From: Amycolatopsis echigonensis | GTDB taxonomy: Bacteria > Actinomycetota > Actinomycetes > Mycobacteriales > Pseudonocardiaceae | Reading direction: 5' to 3' | Assembly (NCBI RefSeq): GCF_014174495.1 | Contig: NZ_JACJHR010000018.1 | Span: 1-64,000, forward strand | Length of the DNA: 64,000 nt | Shown here: in pieces, positions 61,792 through 64,000 of the stretch | Numbering within the stretch: the stretch's first letter is position 1 | Layout of the letters: every line of letters starts with the position of its first letter | The notes under the pieces: generated by a model | Database searches by the model: none | What the model was told of the DNA's origin: nothing | The model's input: only the letters and a program-made list of their open reading frames with translations | Translations under genes and position numbers: made by a program

Positions 61792-61818
61792 TTGCGGATA
61801 GTGTCACGCGTTCCGCAA
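61792..61818. promoter_or_regulatory. Inverted repeat TTGCGGA/TCCGCAA, IclR operator candidate
   Basis: TTGCGGA (61792-61798) and TCCGCAA (61812-61818) form a perfect 7-bp inverted repeat with a 13-bp spacer, 20 bp before the Rieske ferredoxin start. A further CGCAA lies at 61821-61825, and a TTGCGCAA palindrome is close to the IclR start. Placement suggests that the IclR protein binds here. Confidence 0.55.
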
Positions 61819-61838
61819 TACGCAACAGGAGTCGAGCG

Positions 61839-62180
61839 ATGATCTGTGCCGGCGCGGTGTCCGACCTCCCCGACGGAGAGTCCGTCCGGATCGAGGCCGA
61901 GGTCCCGATCGCGGTCTTCAACGTCGAGGGCGAGTTCTACGCGATCGACGACACGTGCACCCATCAGGACGCGTCCCTTTCGGACGGCTGGGTCGAGGGG
62001 TGCGCGGTCGAATGTCCTTTGCACGCAGCGTGTTTCGACTTGCGGACCGGTGTGCCGAGCGGGCCGCCGGCGCGCCGGCCGGTGCGGACCCACGAGGTGG
62101 TCGTGTCCGACGGCCTGCTCTATGTGAACGTGCCCGCCACCGCGCCGGCCGCCGGAACGCTCGTGGCCGAGGCCGTCTGA
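61839..62180 (+). CDS. Rieske [2Fe-2S] ferredoxin
   Basis: A 113-aa electron carrier. The Rieske cluster ligands are in CTHQDASLSDG and CPLHAACFDL, giving C-x-H and C-x2-H. AVFNVEGEFYAIDD is the typical preceding strand. AGGAG is eight bases before the ATG. It ends with a one-base overlap with the ferredoxin reductase, so the two are co-translated. It would pass electrons from the reductase to the terminal oxygenase at 63395. Confidence 0.93.
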   Translation: MICAGAVSDLPDGESVRIEAEVPIAVFNVEGEFYAIDDTCTHQDASLSDGWVEGCAVECPLHAACFDLRTGVPSGPPARRPVRTHEVVVSDGLLYVNVPATAPAAGTLVAEAV

Positions 62181-63355
62181 TGCGTGCGGTGACCATCGTC
62201 GGCGCCTCGCTCGCCGGTCTCAGCGCGGCGAGGGCGTTGCGGGACAAGGGGTTCGAAGGACGGCTCGTCGTCGTCGGGGACGAACCGCACGCCCCGTACG
62301 ACCGGCCGCCGCTGTCGAAGGAATTCCTCGCCGGCACCGCCTCCGAGGCCGACCTGGCGCTGGCGACTCCGGAAGACGAGTCGCTTGCAGCGGAGTGGCG
62401 GCTCGGCTGCCGGGCCGTTTCGCTCGACGCCGCCGAGCGGGCGGTCGTTCTCGAGGGCGGCGAGCGCATCGTCTCGGACGGCGTCGTCGTGGCGACCGGG
62501 GCACGGGCGCGCGAACTGCCGGGCCCGGTGCCCGACGGAGTCCACACTCTCCGGACGTTCGACGACGCGCTCGCCTTGCGCAAGGCGCTGGTTCCCGGTG
62601 CCCGGCTCGTGGTCATCGGCGCCGGCTTCATTGGCTCGGAGGTGGCGTCGACCGCAGCCGCGCTCGGCGTCGAGGTCGATGTGGTCGAGGCCGCCCCGGT
62701 CCCGCTGGAGAAGCCGCTGGGCGCGGAGATGGGCGCGGTGTGCGCCCGGCTCCACGCCACCCGGGGCGTCCGGCTGCGCACCGGTGCCGGTCTGGCCGAG
62801 GTGACGGGGTCTCCGCAGGCGACCGGCGTCCGGCTGACCGATGGCACCGAGTTGCCGGCGGACGTGGTGCTCCTCGGCATCGGTGCGGCACCCCAGGTGG
62901 AGTGGCTCGCCGGCTCCGGACTCGAGCTCGACGACGGGGTGGTCACCGACGCCCGCGGCGCTACCTCCGTCCCCGGCGTGTTCGCGGTCGGCGACTGCGC
63001 GAAGTCGCACCGGACGCTGATCGGTGCGGCGACGCGGCTCGAACACTGGACCAATGCGGTGCAGCAACCGTCCGCCGCGGCCGCCGCCCTCCTCGGTCAG
63101 GAGCACACCGCGCCGGCGCATCACGAAGTGCCCTATTTCTGGTCGGATCAGTACGGCCACCGCATCCAGTTCGCCGGGCACCGCGGCCGCGCCGCGCGGG
63201 TCGAAGTGGTCGAAGGCGACCCGGACTCCTTCGATTTCCTCGCGCTCTACCGCGATCGGGACGGCGATCCGGTCGCGGTGCTGGCCATCGGCCGGGTCCG
63301 CTCGTTCGGGCGCTGGCGCCGGCAGCTGGCCGCCCCGCGCGCGGCACGGCTCTGA
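62180..63355 (+). CDS. FAD-dependent ferredoxin reductase
   Basis: A 391-aa flavoprotein of the BphA4/putidaredoxin reductase type. FAD motif VGASLAGLSAARALR is at the N-terminus, NAD motif VVIGAGFIGSEVAS in the middle, and the second FAD motif VFAVGDCAKS towards the end. The Pro-rich YDRPPLSKEFL is characteristic. A C-terminal reductase domain (about residues 325-391) follows. It oxidises NADH and reduces the adjacent Rieske ferredoxin. Next gene encodes the oxygenase. Confidence 0.94.
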   Translation: MRAVTIVGASLAGLSAARALRDKGFEGRLVVVGDEPHAPYDRPPLSKEFLAGTASEADLALATPEDESLAAEWRLGCRAVSLDAAERAVVLEGGERIVSDGVVVATGARARELPGPVPDGVHTLRTFDDALALRKALVPGARLVVIGAGFIGSEVASTAAALGVEVDVVEAAPVPLEKPLGAEMGAVCARLHATRGVRLRTGAGLAEVTGSPQATGVRLTDGTELPADVVLLGIGAAPQVEWLAGSGLELDDGVVTDARGATSVPGVFAVGDCAKSHRTLIGAATRLEHWTNAVQQPSAAAAALLGQEHTAPAHHEVPYFWSDQYGHRIQFAGHRGRAARVEVVEGDPDSFDFLALYRDRDGDPVAVLAIGRVRSFGRWRRQLAAPRAARL

Positions 63356-63394
63356 ACCCCCCGAACTCTTCTCCCACGCACAGAAGGACCGCAC

Positions 63395-64000
63395 ATGAGC
63401 TCTGTCGAAACCCGCCCGGAGCAGACCGGGTCGAGCCTCATCCCGACGCTGCCGGGCGCGCACTACACCGATCCCGCGATCTTCGAACTCGAACAGTCGC
63501 GGATCTTCCAAGCGCACTGGTTCGCGGTCGCGCGCGGTTCGGACCTGCCGACCGCCGGGAATTTCCGGAAGGTCGACGTCGGCGGCGAAAGCGTGCTGCT
63601 CGTGCGCGGCCGCGACGGCGCTCTGCGCGCCTTCCTCAACGTCTGCCGCCACCGCGGTGCCCAGTTGTGCGTGGAGGACTCCGGCAGCGTCCGCCGGAAC
63701 CTGCAGTGCCCCTACCACGCGTGGACCTACGGGCTCGACGGTTCGCTCGTCGCCGCGCCGAATCTCAACTCGATGGCGGACGTGGACCGGAAGGAATACG
63801 GGCTGATCCCGGTCGCGCTGCGGGAATGGCTCGGCACTGCCTGGGTGTGCCTCGCCGACGAGCCGCCTTCCTTCGAGGAGACGGTGCAGGGCGCGGTGAC
63901 CGCCCGGCTGGGGGACCCGGCGGCGATCGACGGCTGGGGCATCGACACCCTCGTCGTCGGCCGCCGGATCGTCTACGACGTCAAGGCGAACTGGAAGCTG
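63395..64000 (+). CDS. Aromatic-ring-hydroxylating/demethylase type Rieske oxygenase alpha subunit (3' end outside window)
   Basis: The first 202 codons of a terminal oxygenase. The N-terminal TLPGAHYTDPAIFELEQ and IFQAHWFAVA, then a Rieske site NVCRHRGAQL and CPYHAWTYGLDGSL. These resemble GbcA/stachydrine-type oxygenases that remove methyl groups from betaines, as well as other group-I alpha subunits; the catalytic domain with the mononuclear iron is off the window. AGAAGGA precedes the ATG. With the ferredoxin, reductase and transporter it forms a complete three-component system. The substrate is inference. Confidence 0.88.
   Translation, partial: MSSVETRPEQTGSSLIPTLPGAHYTDPAIFELEQSRIFQAHWFAVARGSDLPTAGNFRKVDVGGESVLLVRGRDGALRAFLNVCRHRGAQLCVEDSGSVRRNLQCPYHAWTYGLDGSLVAAPNLNSMADVDRKEYGLIPVALREWLGTAWVCLADEPPSFEETVQGAVTARLGDPAAIDGWGIDTLVVGRRIVYDVKANWKL

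Overview
The window is high-GC actinobacterial DNA. Gene order, protein style and many GTG starts point to a Pseudonocardiaceae member, most likely Amycolatopsis or a close relative (inference; no marker gene was compared). The block hrcA-dnaJ-rsmE-phoH-ybeY-hlyC-cdd-like-era-recO-uppS-zur-smtB-glyS-dgt-dnaG follows the order known from the Mycobacterium tuberculosis chromosome, so roughly 8.9-43.6 kb is a conserved core segment with local insertions.

Layout. 0.1-5.5 kb: a polytopic membrane protein, a subtilisin-inhibitor-like secreted protein, and a PucR regulator divergent from methylmalonate-semialdehyde dehydrogenase across a palindrome. 5.5-8.8 kb: a tightly overlapping minus-strand operon of YbaB-like, EspC-like and WXG100/PPE-like proteins plus two related two-helix membrane proteins, with no ESX secretion core nearby. 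8.9-21.8 kb: the heat-shock and ribosome/RNA-maturation block, then small membrane proteins with Pro/Gly/Gln-rich tails, recO and uppS. 21.8-26.1 kb: an 18-bp tandem repeat array, a permease/TIGR03943 pair, and the zinc regulators zur and an SmtB-type ArsR with a very long N-terminal extension. 26.3-29.5 kb: a surface protein with two class F sortases separated by a 14-bp minisatellite of about 530 bp. 29.6-45.7 kb: glyS, an ABC exporter with a DesKR-type two-component system, dgt, a serpin, a large membrane protein, a carboxymuconolactone decarboxylase paired with an ECF41/SigJ sigma factor, dnaG, and methyltransferases.

A tRNA-Asn at 45.9 kb marks a change in character. The next 11 kb are gene-poor and contain remnants (aldo/keto reductase, AraC regulator, probable IS982 transposase, truncated SMP-30 protein) among intact genes: NmrA-type oxidoreductases, a sigma factor with SnoaL domain, a DUF3592 protein, a methyltransferase-AhpD fusion, and an AraC regulator. 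This looks like a decaying tRNA-adjacent variable region, although no integrase or duplicated att site was found.

The right end has two secreted chaplin-like proteins, a secreted HNH-like protein, and a catabolic cluster: MHS-family transporter, IclR regulator, Rieske ferredoxin, FAD ferredoxin reductase, and a Rieske oxygenase alpha subunit that runs off the window. Together these look like a three-component demethylase or hydroxylase for a small, perhaps betaine-like, substrate with its own uptake and regulation.

Strongest unusual signals: the minisatellite between twin sortases, the 18-bp array, the extended SmtB with an internal 108-bp duplication, the ECF41 promoter in front of its CMD target, a 55-bp near-perfect palindrome as convergent terminator, the orphan type VII module, the methyltransferase-AhpD fusion with a palindrome at its start, and two protease inhibitors with predicted Met at P1.
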